A DNA stretch of 64,000 nucleotides. Origin: Lineus longissimus (taxonomy: Eukaryota; Nemertea; Pilidiophora; Heteronemertea; Lineidae). Every line of letters starts with the position of its first letter. The stretch's first letter is position 1. Below the pieces are notes generated by a model. It did no database searches, was not told where the DNA came from, and saw nothing but the letters and a program-made list of their open reading frames with translations. The DNA lies in NCBI RefSeq assembly GCF_910592395.1, contig NC_088308.1:13223001-13287000 (forward strand), given 5' to 3'. This document shows, piece by piece, positions 1 to 12,471 of the stretch. The position numbers were made by a program, and so were the translations under genes.

Positions 1-146
1 ATCAACCAATGTTATTGGGAGCTATTAATGAGCAGAAATATTGTTAATTAAAAAAAATTGTATTTATTTACGTTTTAGACAACCTCCAACAGCGAAACCT
101 CTCTATTTTATGTTCAAGTTATTTGAGTTCGAACCCTCTGCACCTT

Positions 147-575
147 ACTATTTAAATTTCAGGTTTTGTATAATTCGATCCCTCTATATATTCGTTTGGC
201 TTCACGTTTTTGTTAATTCGAGCCAAATAAACCTCTCTATTTAACGTTAAGTTATTGTTGCATCATATTTAACCATCTAAACCTCTTAGTTTTACGTTCG
301 TGTTTTTTTCTCGATATTTCGAGTCCTCATTTGCGTCTACGTAGTCGGCAACGTTGATCATCTCAACCTCTCTATATAAGACTTTCCTCGAATCAAGCTA
401 GCCTCCCTATTTAAATTGCAAGTTTTGTTCAATTGGGTCCCTCTATATGTTATGGTTTACGTTTTTGTTAATACTAGCCAAATAAACCTCTCTATTTAAC
501 GTTAAGTTATTGTTGAATCATATTTAACCGTCTAAATCTATCTATTTTACGTTCATGTTATATCGACATTTCGAG
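147..575. repeat. AT-rich tandem direct repeat, period about 260 bp
   Basis: Two diverged copies of a segment start at 147 and 407 with CTATTTAAAT. Both continue through 'GCCAAATAAACCTCTCTATT' and 'ACGTTAAGTTATTGTTG' in the same order. A shorter motif, AACCTCTCTATTT, also recurs inside and just before the copies (from about 80). There is no coding potential. It may be a fragment of a satellite or of a TE noncoding region, and the left part may lie outside the window. Confidence 0.7.
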
Positions 576-1293
576 CCCTAATTGTGGCTGGAACTTGGGG
601 CTGGCTTGACTATTTTTGAACATTCCACATTTTAGATAGACCAGACCCGAGTCAATACCCGAGTAAAAGTGGTGCTGGAATCTTGTGATGGTTTAATTGG
701 GGCTGGAGAGTTTGGGGCTGACTTGACACAGGCCTATCATATCCGAGGGCATCGTGCAGGTCAGTTCTAAGCTATCTTGAATCATGTACACACATAAAGC
801 CTGGGCCAGTGATTCCTCCGTCTGGGTGTCTTGTGTTCCATCTTTCACTGGGTCTCCGTACTGGTACTTTCATCTTCCGGATGGGCACATTCTTAGGAAA
901 TCAGGGGTTAATGTTCTTCACTGTACTTCACCAAATGAGGGCGAATGTCCCGGGGTTTGTGTTGAGGGACAGAGAAGCGATTTTTAACCCTTGATTTCCT
1001 CAGGATAGAGGGGACACCACAAAACAAAATCCTAAGGACTACTCGAAAACTTTCTGCAAGTTATTTTATTCATAGCCCAGCAAAGGTGCAAAGGCGAACG
1101 CCCAACAACAATCCAGCACAATATCAAATAATGTCGATTAATATAGCATATATCATACATTGAAATAACTGTATTTAAGCAGGAAAATGTTTGACAAACT
1201 CCGCATTTAGGGTCTACCATGTTAAGCAATTCATGATAGCTGCACTATAGCCCATGGAAACACCCATACGTCATATTCCTTCTCATTGCCTCA
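576..1293. other. No gene seen
   Basis: Both strands contain only short open frames with no recognisable domain. Noncoding intergenic or decayed repeat sequence. Confidence 0.6.
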
Positions 1294-1443
1294 TTTCAGG
1301 CATGTTATGCATAATAACTGCACTACGGCATTTCACTTTTATATTCCCGGACCACCAGTAACTATGAACAACTAAGACAAGTATCACTCCTGTATCTAGA
1401 TGACTGCTGTGGTGCAGTTATTATGTATAATAAATTCCTGAAA
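1294..1443. mobile_element. Short MITE-like inverted-repeat element, about 150 bp
   Basis: The left end reads TTTCAGGCATGTTATGCATA followed by ATAACTGCAC. The right end (about 1412-1443) is its imperfect inverse, with GTGCAGTTATTATG then TTCCTGAAA. The arms are about 30 bp with a few mismatches and enclose about 90 bp. No target duplication was resolved, so the family is unknown. Confidence 0.55.
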
Positions 1444-1473
1444 CTTGGTACTTATAGTATTTGTATATACTCT

Positions 1474-1806
1474 AAAACCTCGAATACGAGGTCTGAGGCT
1501 CCCCCCTATTCATTACAATGGTTTTGAATGGGGATGGGCCAATAAGTCAGTTATTATTCTTTTATCTATGGCATGGGCCAATGGAGTCACATATGTTATA
1601 ATCACGCTATGATCTTGGCTGACATTGGCAGTAAAACGAAATCAACATCACTGGTCATAGTAGGCCCATCGGCTGACAATCCCTCCTCCATTGTAATGAA
1701 TGGGGGCGAAGCCTCGGACCGCGTATTCGAGGTTGTAGAATCCATCCTTCATTGTAATGAAAGAGGGCAAAGCCTCTGACCTTGTATTCGAGGTTTTAGA
1801 ATATAT
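1474..1806. repeat. Inverted plus tandem repeat with CCTCGAATACGAGG motif
   Basis: About 50 bp at 1474-1526 (AAACCTCGAATACGAGG, then TGAGGC and ATTCATTACAATGG) recurs inverted at about 1690-1738. It recurs again immediately afterwards at 1748-1800, so the right side is a tandem pair. This arrangement is typical of a TIR element with a duplicated end. Confidence 0.6.
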
Positions 1807-2341
1807 CTATCTACACGTCAACGGCAATGCTAAAAATTTACAGCAACAGGAAATTCAATTACATATTTAAATAATTTTATGTACCGCATAGGCTTTTAAT
1901 GCAATTTATTGTTTATTTCCCGCAATGGGAAAATTAATATTTTGAATAACGGTAGTGATGACCAACATCACGAATTTTACCAGAAGGAGGCTTGGGTTTA
2001 TGTTCATAAGATATCCAGATACAAAATTTAAGTTATCATGCTTATTATTGTATGCTTATGATCAAATGACATGGAATATCGAGTGACGTCATCGAAATTA
2101 ATGTCACTGAGATTAACAAATCACAAGGCTTTTAAGGTGTTTCCAGAGGTTAATAAGAGCACCGGAAGTAGGAGGTACATTGACCCCTGTGAATATAGCG
2201 TTGCAGTTGTTGTGAGTCAACTATTATGCAGGGTTTTATTCCGATAATGGGAAACGCCATTATAATTTCTACTAGAAGTAATTTTTAAAAATGAGCAGCA
2301 GGTATGAAAATAGTGTGTGCTTAATTTTGTTTGTACATGTA
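1807..2341. other. No gene seen
   Basis: AT-rich noncoding stretch without recognisable genes or repeats. Confidence 0.5.
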
Positions 2342-3271
2342 CAGTCCTACCAGAAAGTAAGTGTCCACCGTTATTTTTCAATATTACGGAGATGAAATAA
2401 GATATTCGAATGTGGTTTTCAGCAGAGTACAGTATATTTAGTTAGTCATATGTGACCCACCACGGCAAAATGAATCGCATGTCATACACAGAAGATGAAC
2501 CTAAAATGACGCCTGGACATAATAGAAGAAATTGATATACTCAAATTTCACAAAAGACAGACAATGAACAACCAGTCCGTCTCAATCTGTCATGCAACTA
2601 ATTTTGCCATGGCGTGTCACATATATCTGTTGTATTTGGATTCACCTAATTCCATCCCTTCATTATGTTACAAACATTTCAATAAAGGTCCAAAATTGCA
2701 TTTGCCTGTTCAAATATTCACATGAGCCCATGAATTGTGCTTTATGACCATCGCTTTTTGGCACTTGCAATTCCATAGAATGTGTTCGATAGTCATGATA
2801 AATGCACATTTCTGCTTAGGATTTTTATGTTATTTTTTAAATCTCTTCAATAACCTTTGATAAAGACCCCAAATCCGACTCTAGCTGACTGACTGCACTG
2901 CTGACCATGAGGGTTGTTCTCAAAGGTCACCAGCTGTCTGAAAAAAACAATCACCTGTAGCGAGCTAAAACTAATCTTCAAAATAAAAGAATTAAGCTGG
3001 AATTTTCTAGTAATTAAAGGAAAAAAGTATTTGTTGCATCATAGTTCACCCATACATTATGAAAAAGAACGGAAATAACATAAAATAAAAAAGTGACTTT
3101 TTGGACATTTTAAAAATTGCCTGTTACATAATGAAGAGACAGGATTAGCTGGGCCCAACAGACACATGACCAACTAGATATACCATTATCTGCAAAAAAC
3201 CGCATTCAGTTATCTTATTCCCTCTCAGTGATATCAAAAAAACTGTGGACATTTACTTTCTGGTAGGACTG
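2342..3271. mobile_element. Non-autonomous Tc1/mariner-like element, 930 bp
   Basis: Inverted termini begin CAGTCCTACCAGAAAGTAA, then GTGTCCAC on the left and ATGTCCAC on the right, and are flanked by TA on both sides. The flanks also form the palindrome GTACATGTAC, so the exact end is ambiguous by a few bases. CAGT-type termini plus a TA duplication are established hallmarks of the IS630-Tc1-mariner superfamily. No transposase frame was found inside, so it depends on an enzyme supplied elsewhere. Confidence 0.7.
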
Positions 3272-3368
3272 TACATGTACAAACCATGCAAACCAAAACC
3301 TCCAATAAACAACACTCAATATGCCAGTAAAAAAGCGGTGTTGTTACTGAACATGGCCGTTTTGATCA

Positions 3369-3435
3369 ACAAATCTGGACAAGGCATTTAAGTCTTGTCC
3401 AGATTTACATAACATTGTCCACTTAAGTGGACAAT
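3369..3435. repeat. Two adjacent perfect hairpins
   Basis: AAATCTGGACAAG and CTTGTCCAGATTT form one stem with a short loop. Directly after it lies the palindrome TTGTCCACTTAAGTGGACAA. Both share the TTGTCCA core. The function is unknown; it may be the end of a small element. Confidence 0.6.
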
Positions 3436-4077
3436 ATGATCTTAATGCTCTCAATGCAGCTGGATGCAAACTTCGAAGGTTTGTGTTTTAGAAATCGCAT
3501 CTGAATTATACAATTTAATATACAATGTAATTTATGAATTGGCCAGGACCATTGTGCTCACCTGTCGATAAGAAAGGGAGAGTATGAGGAAGAACTTGTC
3601 ATTGTTAGGGGTTAATCATGCTATAGTTGTGGGATGGTGTGGTTTGTCTTGAAAAAGTGGAGTTAGTCGTATTGTTTTCCGCGTGCACATGTTACTGACG
3701 TTGGAATAAGTGAATCGTTATTTGTGGGAGAAGCTGAGAGATGTTTTCTGGCCAATTAAGACGGGTTTACATGTGTCTTAGCTATTCAGTGACTATTGAA
3801 AATAAACAGCGCATTTACATTTTGTAAAACCTGCTGTCATTGGCCGAAATTTCAAATGAATGGGATGTACCTGTGGAATTGCGTGTGATTACGCTATCTT
3901 GAAAGGAGTATTTATCCTCGGCTTGCGATTAGAGAGAAATGTTGAAAAATATGATACAAGAACAATTGAAGCAAGGAATGCACAGTATAGAATATGATGT
4001 ACTGAGTAACTAGGTAGCAGTTTGTATTCATTTTTGAGACAATAACATAGTTACAAGACAGCCCTATAGTCGGATTC
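3436..4077. other. No gene; small dispersed-repeat fragment near 3539
   Basis: The motif GGCCAGGACCATTGTGCTCA at 3539 recurs in variant form at about 20142 and about 47943, so it marks a dispersed repeat family. No coding sequence was recognised. Confidence 0.5.
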
Positions 4078-4581
4078 ATAAGTAAATGTCACTGCCCTTT
4101 TGGGCCGCTGCGCAAAAACTACTGGGCCGATTTCTTCAAAGTTTGGTTTTTCTTGAATCTAATTTCGGGACCCAAGAGGATTTTCATATTTCAGTAACCA
4201 TGGTTACGAAATAATTTTTTTGTATGTATTGGTGTACACTGACGTAGTGTATTGATTTTGACATTTTCTCCTCTGTACTGCTTATTTCTGGATGCATTTT
4301 GCTGAAATGTTCAGGTTAATTTTTTTTGTGTGTATCTTTAAAGCTGCCAAGTTTCATTTAGTACTATCCATCAAAAAAAATCGGGCCCTCCAGATTCCCC
4401 CAAAATGGCCAGCCCAAAGAGCTCCAAAGTTGACAATTTTTTTCTTTATAATTTGCAAATCTCTAACCTGGAAATTGTGTTGGGTCCCGAAATTAGATTC
4501 AAGAAAAACCGAACCTTGAAAAAATTGGCCCAATAGTTTTTGCACAGCGACCCAAAAGGGCAGTCAGTGACATTTACTTAT
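4078..4581. mobile_element. MITE with about 100-bp terminal inverted repeats
   Basis: The left arm starts ATAAGTAAATGTCACTG and runs through CCCTTTTGGG, TTCTTGAATCTAATTTCGGG to about 4177. The right arm (about 4484-4581) is its inverse with roughly 90 percent identity by eye. The interior is about 300 bp. Open frames overlapping the arms are by-products of the repeat. No clear target duplication was seen, so the superfamily is undetermined. Confidence 0.75.
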
Positions 4582-5439
4582 CATCACTGTTGACACACTG
4601 ACTGACTCTGACAGTGTACATTTCTACAGCGACGAAAAACGATCACAAAAATGGTTCTTTTTTAAGCACTCGTGACATGTTTACAAAAATTAAAGCAAGT
4701 GTTTTTAGTAGAGGTTTACCTAATGAGTAGCGTCTGGGTGATAATAAACCATTAACTTGTGTTTAAAAGCCCACATTGTAACGAAAGGTTCCGGCTTGAC
4801 GCTAATCTCCAATGATTCACGGCAGCCGCCATTTTGCCATACTCTCGAAACTTTGGGATCGTCAAATGCAATGGAAATCACATAATTTCTGACACACACT
4901 GCTACAATTCATCATTTTATTGTTCTTTCACAGTATTATTACGCCACCCCGATTCGCAAGGCAGCTTGTACCAACTGGCTCTGCATTGACTATCCCCATT
5001 CCAAGCCGAAGAACAGTGTGACAAGTTTCTCATTTTACCTTCCAATCACAGTCAAAATTTTCTAAAACAACCGGCAATGAGGACAAACTAATAATCTCAA
5101 ACCAATCACAAGAATGTAATCAACACATACGACCTCATCCGAAGAGCGGATGATTAAGTTTTAGCATTGATTCAAGGTTATTTAATTCCTTCTTCGTCTC
5201 GCTTCAAATTAATAAAATGGCTGTCTTCCATACTTCAATGTAGTATGCAGATCTAGTGGCGCAGTACAACACTGCGCATCTGGGATACCCCGACGGATTG
5301 CCTCGAACCGCGAAATTCATAACTGCTGGCAATGTGCCAACTGACATTTTTGCACAATACCGCCACCTAGTGATATGAAACGAAACTAATCTATTTAATA
5401 TCGAAACCTCTATATCAGGCCGACCTCTAAAACTTCATT
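4582..5439. other. No gene seen
   Basis: Noncoding. A weak inverted pair (ATCTAGTGGCG near 5251, CGCCACCTAGTGAT near 5361) hints at a small degenerate MITE, but it is too imperfect to call. Confidence 0.45.
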
Positions 5440-6001
5440 TCAAACTTCAATCTGCTGGAATAAAGAAAATGGGCTTTTTTAACCTTGACCTACTTATACC
5501 TGAATAGTAGGTCACACTGACCTTAATCTGTGTCAACATGTAGAGATGCCCAATAGGTGTCTACATATCAAATTTAGAGAGTCTATGACCAATAGCAAAA
5601 AAACGTGCCATGATCAAAGACATTTTAGAGTTCGACCTCTGTGACCTTGAAATGAAGGTCAAATCAAATCCCGTGTGATATGTGATGCACCTTTATTAGA
5701 TACACCCACCATAAAATTTTCATCGCTCTAGCTTTAACCATAAGCTTCAAAATGACAAAAATAGGTTTTCAAAGAGCACCCCCAATATGGCAGACCAGCA
5801 GTCAAATTGCGCTGATTTTCATTCTGAAGGAAGGTCTTGCCTAGGGGTACCCACACACCAAGTATGAACTTTCTGGGTCAAGCGGTTAAGAAACGTGCCA
5901 CGATTTTGTCAAAAGTTAACGACGGACGACGACGACGACGACGGACGACGACGGACGCCAGACGCCGCGGTATCGTATTGGCTCACCTGACAGGTGAGCT
6001 A
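5440..6001 (+). repeat. Dispersed noncoding repeat ending in GAC microsatellite and a short hairpin
   Basis: Contains the recurrent GTGACCTTGAAATGAAGGTC motif. It ends in a GACGACGACG-type microsatellite (about 5920-5960) followed by the palindromic tail GCTCACCTGACAGGTGAGC. Related noncoding copies occur at 36700-37310, 38130-38705, 20130-20578 and 51055-51400. The predicted peptides are arginine-rich only because of the microsatellite. It is probably a non-autonomous retroelement or other interspersed family; its class is not established here. Confidence 0.6.
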
Positions 6002-8862
6002 ATGAAGAGAGACCATGAAAATGTAATCAAATCAATGACTTAACAAGTTCAAACAGTTTGTCCATTCTGCCTATGTGGCTACAAATAACCTTCTTAGAAA
6101 ATGGTTCTAACAAAATTGGTCATGCTCTGAAGACATCAGAACCAATGCCAGTCCGAACACTGGGTTGCGCGATTTCTATTGAGATTTCGCAATTAAGGCA
6201 AGTTTTAGATCGTATTTGTTTTAGTTTGGGTATTCTTGCCTTCGTGTAGTTCAAAAGTAAGATTAAATAATCTAGGGTTTCCCCCACATTACTATAGTCT
6301 GATCGTTAATTGTTCTGCCCTCGAAAATAGGTAGAGAATGTTACCTTTGTTGATATTTATGATAATACCCAGTTAAGGCGCCAGTTAATTAATGCTGCTC
6401 AATTATGTTTTTAGTTGTTTAATCACCAAGATATGATGGTATTGATATGGGTATGAGTGGGGACAAGGATGATTGAAATCAGTGGAATCTGTGGTGCGGC
6501 AATTTTCAGCGAAATGTATTTCCACCGTTTCACCACCTGCACCCAGTCCTTCCTAGCCCTGAATTTTCTCATAACCCTATCACATTGCATGTGCCGCCAT
6601 ATACAAACAACCCATTGAACTGGAACGGTCTCAGGAGTACAACGGTAGCTTTCTGTTTCAGATGATAATTTCTAGTAGGTTAGGGGAAAGATTTTACGGA
6701 GGTTTGCCAAAAATCCTGAAAGTGTGCAGGTACTTTCTGCAGGTAAATTACAAATTATGCTGTTCTGAATGACCTGAATGATGGGATGAAATTGCTAGGG
6801 ACCATGTGTTTATCTCTGGTAACACTGGTGATGAGTCATAAGGGACCATCCAGAAAGTATGTTCTTCGTAACCCCCTCATCCTGTCCTCACCCAGTACAC
6901 ACTGGCCTCAAGCCCCCTCCCCCTGTAAGCATGGGAAAGAATTATGAAAAAAATATCCCTTACCACGCTGCTCAACTGTTTTTTGTAACAAACTGCTGCT
7001 ACATTTCATGCAATCCTAGCAAAAAGAATTTGAACAAGATTTTCCATGCGTGGGATTGTTCACTAACTCGGAAAAGTCTCCACAAAAGACAATTATATCA
7101 CCCGTAAAAATACATAGTTAAATCAATTATGCTATATTTAAAAAATGTGTGTGTATTCTATGGCAAAGGCCTAGTGTCATGCCAAATACACCCCTTCGTT
7201 CGCCCCGTTGAATTTTCCTAAAATCTAATTGAGCGCATTCTAGGATGACACACCCACTGGTGCTCAAGAGTATAACCATGTTTATGCCTCATTAGCAGTT
7301 CCTTTGTTGATCTGATGGCCCTGTGTAGTGGAGCTCATCAAATTTTTGATGGTTTCCTGAAAATCACAGATAAATACGGGTGTTTCAGATTTTCACAGAC
7401 AATTCAGAAAAATCACAGCAGAATGTCCCCTTTCCTAGATTTCAGTGGTTAACAGTATCAGTAACAGGAATATTGTTTACGTTATGATTACATGCAATTT
7501 GACCTCTGTGAGAAAGGAAATTAAGTCCAGGCCAAACTTTTTAACTCTATATAATTCTATCTTGACCAGCTTAATCAATGACATTAAGTCAAAGATGAAA
7601 TAGTGAGTGATATGACCCAAACTGCTGAAGTGCTATCAGTTTACCATGGTGAAATTGAGACACATTTTTCCTAAGGGATATGACCCCATATAGGATAGTA
7701 TAACTTTTGTGGTACTTAAAGGGGCACCTGGAGTATAAATAGGGTGGGAGGAGATGGTAACATTCAAATGTCTGCCTGTGACCATCCTGCTAAGAGCTCC
7801 TGGACTTTGCACAATGTTTTAAAAAATTCTTCAGCATAATCTATCAAATTTGATTGAAATTCGTCATTTGAACTGATGAATATCATAGAGAGCCAAAGTA
7901 TGAAAATCACTTTTAGGAAATATCTCTGTAATGAGATTACAGAACGTCTTTATGTGTCACTGGAACCAACTGTGAAGTTGAATTTCCAGCCTTTGAATCT
8001 GATTAGCGAGTAGCTTCATTTCACTGCAATGTAAACACTGAGCATATGGCTAATAATTACAAGTCATCTTTCTCACACCTGTCCATGCAATAAGACATGC
8101 CGAAGGATAAGGAGTCCTACAATGTACCAGCAAATTTCACCAAATTATTTTGAGCTTACCACACTCAAATATTGTTAGATTTTCTTCCAAAAGGACATCA
8201 TAAGAACAGTCAAAACAATGGGAAACTACAGGTTTTCCTACTCCTACTAACGGTAGTGTACATCTATTTGAACCTGAAACCCAATTCTTAGATTTACTGA
8301 CCATGGGTCTGTCAAAGCTGGGGGTAAATTATTTTTATTTTAGTTAAATTTCTCATATTTGCGTATGTGGCAACTGCTAACCCTGGTTGCTACCTTACCC
8401 CTCTGAGTCAATAATGGTTGTTCCCATATCTCATGATGAAAATGCCCTGGTGACAAAACAGGAAGAGAATAAATTACACTAATAAAGAACCCTGCCAACT
8501 GACCCCTGGAATATTTCTTGAAATATCATGTTAAATGTATCGTAATGGATTATTTTTTTCATGAATATGGTTGGGACAAGAAACCAAGAATTAGCTTGGC
8601 TCTTGTTAGACAGACTGGATTACAACATCAAGGCTATTCAAGAGCTGTTGAGTTTACTGAACAAACCACACTGCTCAAGTGCAAAACCACTCAATAACTA
8701 CTGTAGCCATGAGGACATTTGGCGGGAGTGACATCACAGGCTAGCATGTCAGATACTCATAAGCAATAAACAGCCAATCAGGTCAGGTCAGATACCACAT
8801 GCTGTGTTTATAGAACAGCCTACAGATTGCCACTAGTCACCAGTACCATGTGGGACTTTATC
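6002..8862. other. Long gene-free stretch
   Basis: No frame on either strand shows a recognisable domain or convincing exon structure. Nothing repeat-like stood out by eye. It may contain host intronic or intergenic DNA. Confidence 0.5.
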
Positions 8863-8871
8863 GCTGAAAAG

Positions 8872-9845
8872 GGCTTGTGGTATTCGACTCGATGACTCGA
8901 CGACGCGATGACTCGATGACGCGATCAAGTTGGAATTTTTTTAAAGAATATCACTGCTTGGACTGTAATTTATACATAAAATCATAAGTGGAGGAAAATT
9001 AAAAAAACTGATCATTACCAACCCCTTTCCAGCTGTTTTCACCGTATCTAATCCGACCATTTTTCGTTTCCCACAAGTTCGCATTTTTGATAAAACCATG
9101 CGCCATGTTGCTATGCAAGCCACTGGTACAGCTAAATACACCTAAATATAGCTGGTTCAGATCAACCTCCTACCTAGGTTCTTAACAAGCAGAAATTCCA
9201 ATGTTAAAATGACACGCAAGTTCCTGGAGACAAGGTTGGCTCTGGATATCCGTTCAGCACGGCAGTCGAACTCCGAGAATTATTTTAAGTGTCAGTTTAG
9301 TTTGGGAATTATAAATCCTCGTATGACATCTTTCCCCTTAGGGCATCTCCAACCAGGACATGTCCATATCTGGGGATATGCCCTAGGGGGCATTATTAAA
9401 TGTCCTATAGGGGCTGATGTCTTGGGGGGGGGGGGCAGATGTCAAGGGACGGAAGAGGGACTGAGTGACTGAGTCTCAAAAACTGCACATGTGCGAAATT
9501 CCGATTGTTGACAGACTACCACATGACATCTGACATTGGCCACTAGAAGCTTGTGTGTCAATTAAATCTCGGGTCATTTTGCATGCTATGAAACTTCCGC
9601 GAGTCCTTTAAATATCAAAATCAACCACGGGGACCAATCTTCAGTGGCCATGGCTGGGGGGGGGGGGGGGCACACCCTTCCACATACCGTAGCTGGGTAT
9701 GGGAAGGCCGAGCTAAAACCTCTGCTATTGGAGCGGTAGCCCGGAGACCAGGATCATGGGATTCCGTATTTTAGCAAAATCCATAGCAACGATCGCGTCA
9801 TCCAGCCATCGCGTCGTCGAGTCATCGAGTCCAATACCACAAGCC
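8872..9845. mobile_element. Mutator-like MITE with 9-bp target duplication
   Basis: The inverted ends begin GGCTTGTGGTATT and contain repeated GACTCGATGACTCGACGACG motifs for about 55 bp. The direct 9-mer GCTGAAAAG sits outside both ends (8863-8871 and 9846-9854). A 9-bp duplication is characteristic of Mutator/MULE transposons; hAT elements give 8 bp. The interior has a poly-G run (about 9425) and a poly-G at 9656-9670 but no transposase, so it is non-autonomous. Confidence 0.8.
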
Positions 9846-9854
9846 GCTGAAAAG

Positions 9855-11737
9855 AATGTAACACTAATCTAAAGTTTCATCAATACGAGGAGATGCCCAA
9901 TAGGGGTCCATATACACCTTTCCAGAAATGGGGCGCTGAGTGTCCGAAATAGTGATATCATAAGGGGAAACTAGGCCTTATGGTGTAGGGACAAAGGAGA
10001 TAGTCATGGTTGACCAACACACTTGAATGCCTTTGATGACGGACAAGGGGAAAAAGTTAGTTCCAATGCAAGCCACCAATTTCGGGAAACATGTACATGT
10101 ATAGCAAGTTTGAAAAAACTTTTCAAGAGGCAGCCTCATGAAGTAAACTTTCTTGTAGTGATCTATCCTGCTTTAGATAGAATAAAGCTTTGAACTGTAT
10201 AGCATTACTATAGCATTATTTTAAAAAACTTTTTTCCCAGTGGGTCTTTTTTTGGCACACCTGGCCACTCCCTGATGAGACCTGTTTTGAAACAAAGAAC
10301 AAAAACCCAATTATCATAGCTATGATGACTTTTATGATATGTCTAAAGTTATTCATCAATAATAGTGGTAATTATGCTTAGGTCATATGATGTCAGTAAT
10401 GAAGGAATTTGCACCACAATTATTGACCTTGGAAATGAAGTATAGTCAGGTGCAAAAACGTTAAAGCCCTTGTTTTAGCAACCATTGAGATACCTCATCT
10501 TTTGTCCCGAAATTTTTCCCAAAAGATTTCGCTCCTCCCAAAATGGCCCATGAGTTCAATGGTTAACTTGAAATATTGAATGTCTGTCATTCGGAAAGGA
10601 AAGACTTGTCGTAAATGAATGTCACTATTTACGATTATGACACTCCCCAAGCGGTGGCAATACATTGTCGTCAACCCCCCCCCTCCTGAAAACTTGACAT
10701 AAAACTTCTTCTTTTCCTCGTAGCGTTACACTTTTAAAAATTACTTCTAATCAGAATTTCAATGGCAATTTCCATAATTTGACTATTGATTAACACCTTA
10801 CACTGTAAATACCCTACAAAACACCATTTTCTCCACAACCCGATATTGATACAAAAACAAACATTCTCATACCAGGGATTAAAATATGTATGCCCATATT
10901 GACTTAATCTACAAAAAAACACAACTGAAATCATGAATCCACAACTGAAACTATGTCTCAAGAGACAGAAATAATGCTCACATTGTAAACCCACCTTTGA
11001 GTCCATTATGGTAACAAGGTCAATATTATATCATTTGCATTGGATTTTGAGGTAAATTACTAATCCGTAGATCCAGTACAAAATCTGGCGATGCAATTTC
11101 TGCAATTTGTACACATTGAATGTGCATTTTCCTTTATAAGTGACATTTAGTCACGTAATTATCCACGTTTGGCATATTAATTGTACATACAGCTAGGCAA
11201 TGCAAATCCTATCTGCAGAACCTTATTTCAAGGTGAACAAACATGATATTGGAAGGTTTCCAACAATATGGAAAACCTTACTCCTTTCAAAGCTTTTAGA
11301 GCTGTGATATTCTTGGCAAGTTAGAAAATTGATTTTCCAGGGTGTAGACGAAATATATTTAAATAGATGTACATTGCATTTATTTACAATTATTGCAGCA
11401 CATTCCCGATTTTCTTCATATCACTGTAAACCTCTCAACAACGTGATGTGGTATATTACGCAAGTCATGATTACACCATACAACATGCACAAACACAAAT
11501 ATGTTACTATTTGGGCTCTAAGTCTATAACACATCCAGCTTCCTTTGTTATCATTGTGAGGTCTTGGTTAAAACCATGTATCAAATATTATCATGCCTGC
11601 AAACCAAACAAACTGTACATTTGTGGCACGAATTAGAGGGAGTGATATTGGCAGTGGTTATATTTTAGGCTTTACGAGGAATAAATAAAGAAGTAGTTTA
11701 TAATTTCTGTTGTGATCCTAAAACCAAACCGAAGCCT
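9855..11737. other. No gene seen
   Basis: Open frames here (for example at 10734-11006 on the minus strand) have no recognisable motif and unremarkable composition. Treated as noncoding. Confidence 0.5.
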
Positions 11738-12471
11738 ACATTGGGTGATTTCAAAGTTGGTTTTGGTTTTAGTGTTGGGTGTTAGTGTCAGTTTTGCTCT
11801 TAATTTCTACCCCTAAAAACCTATGTCTCGATAAGACCAATTCGAGGTTTTAGTTTAACACCAACACCTGTTTTTGTCTTAACACCTAAAACCTGGGCTG
11901 AAACTAAGAAGAGGTTTTATTCTGCAGGTAAAACTAACACCAAAATGGACAGAGATAAAACCTTGGAAAAATCAAACATGCATGTTGTTGTCGTTGTTAC
12001 TGTTGTTTCCCTATTGTAACCGCTTCCGATCCATATAAATTTGTTCGTCTTCTTTCACGTCCATCATCATTCCCATCAGCGTTCAAAATACCAGCAACTA
12101 CTTCTTGAAATGGTACAAACATGATTTTTTTTTTAACACCAACACCAACTTTGAAATCCACTCGTTGTTAATTTAATTGGTAATACAAAATGCACTTCAA
12201 ATCTTCCATATATAACACCGAGCTGGGATTAAGATCAGGGCCCGGTTGTTCAAAAGAAGTCAAATTTCATTGATGTTAAGTTAAATATCAACGTTAAATT
12301 CCTTAACTTGGCGTTAGCTAACTTGATGTTAAATTTGGGTCGTTCAAAACAACGTTAGGGTAAACTAACGCTAATGTTAGCAAATATTGCATCTTGGTTC
12401 ACTGATGTTAGTTGCCATGGTAGGTATAGGTAATCACCCACAATTCATTGGGATCACTGCAAATCCAAGAT

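Noticed and set aside
4292-4545. Overlapping open frames on both strands
   Set aside because: They lie in and across the inverted-repeat arms of the MITE at 4078-4581.
5837-6043. Arginine-rich open frame
   Set aside because: Composition comes from the GACGAC microsatellite at the end of a dispersed repeat; no independent coding evidence.
10734-11006. 90-codon minus frame, Cys/Phe-rich
   Set aside because: No domain, no splice signals of note and no repeat support.
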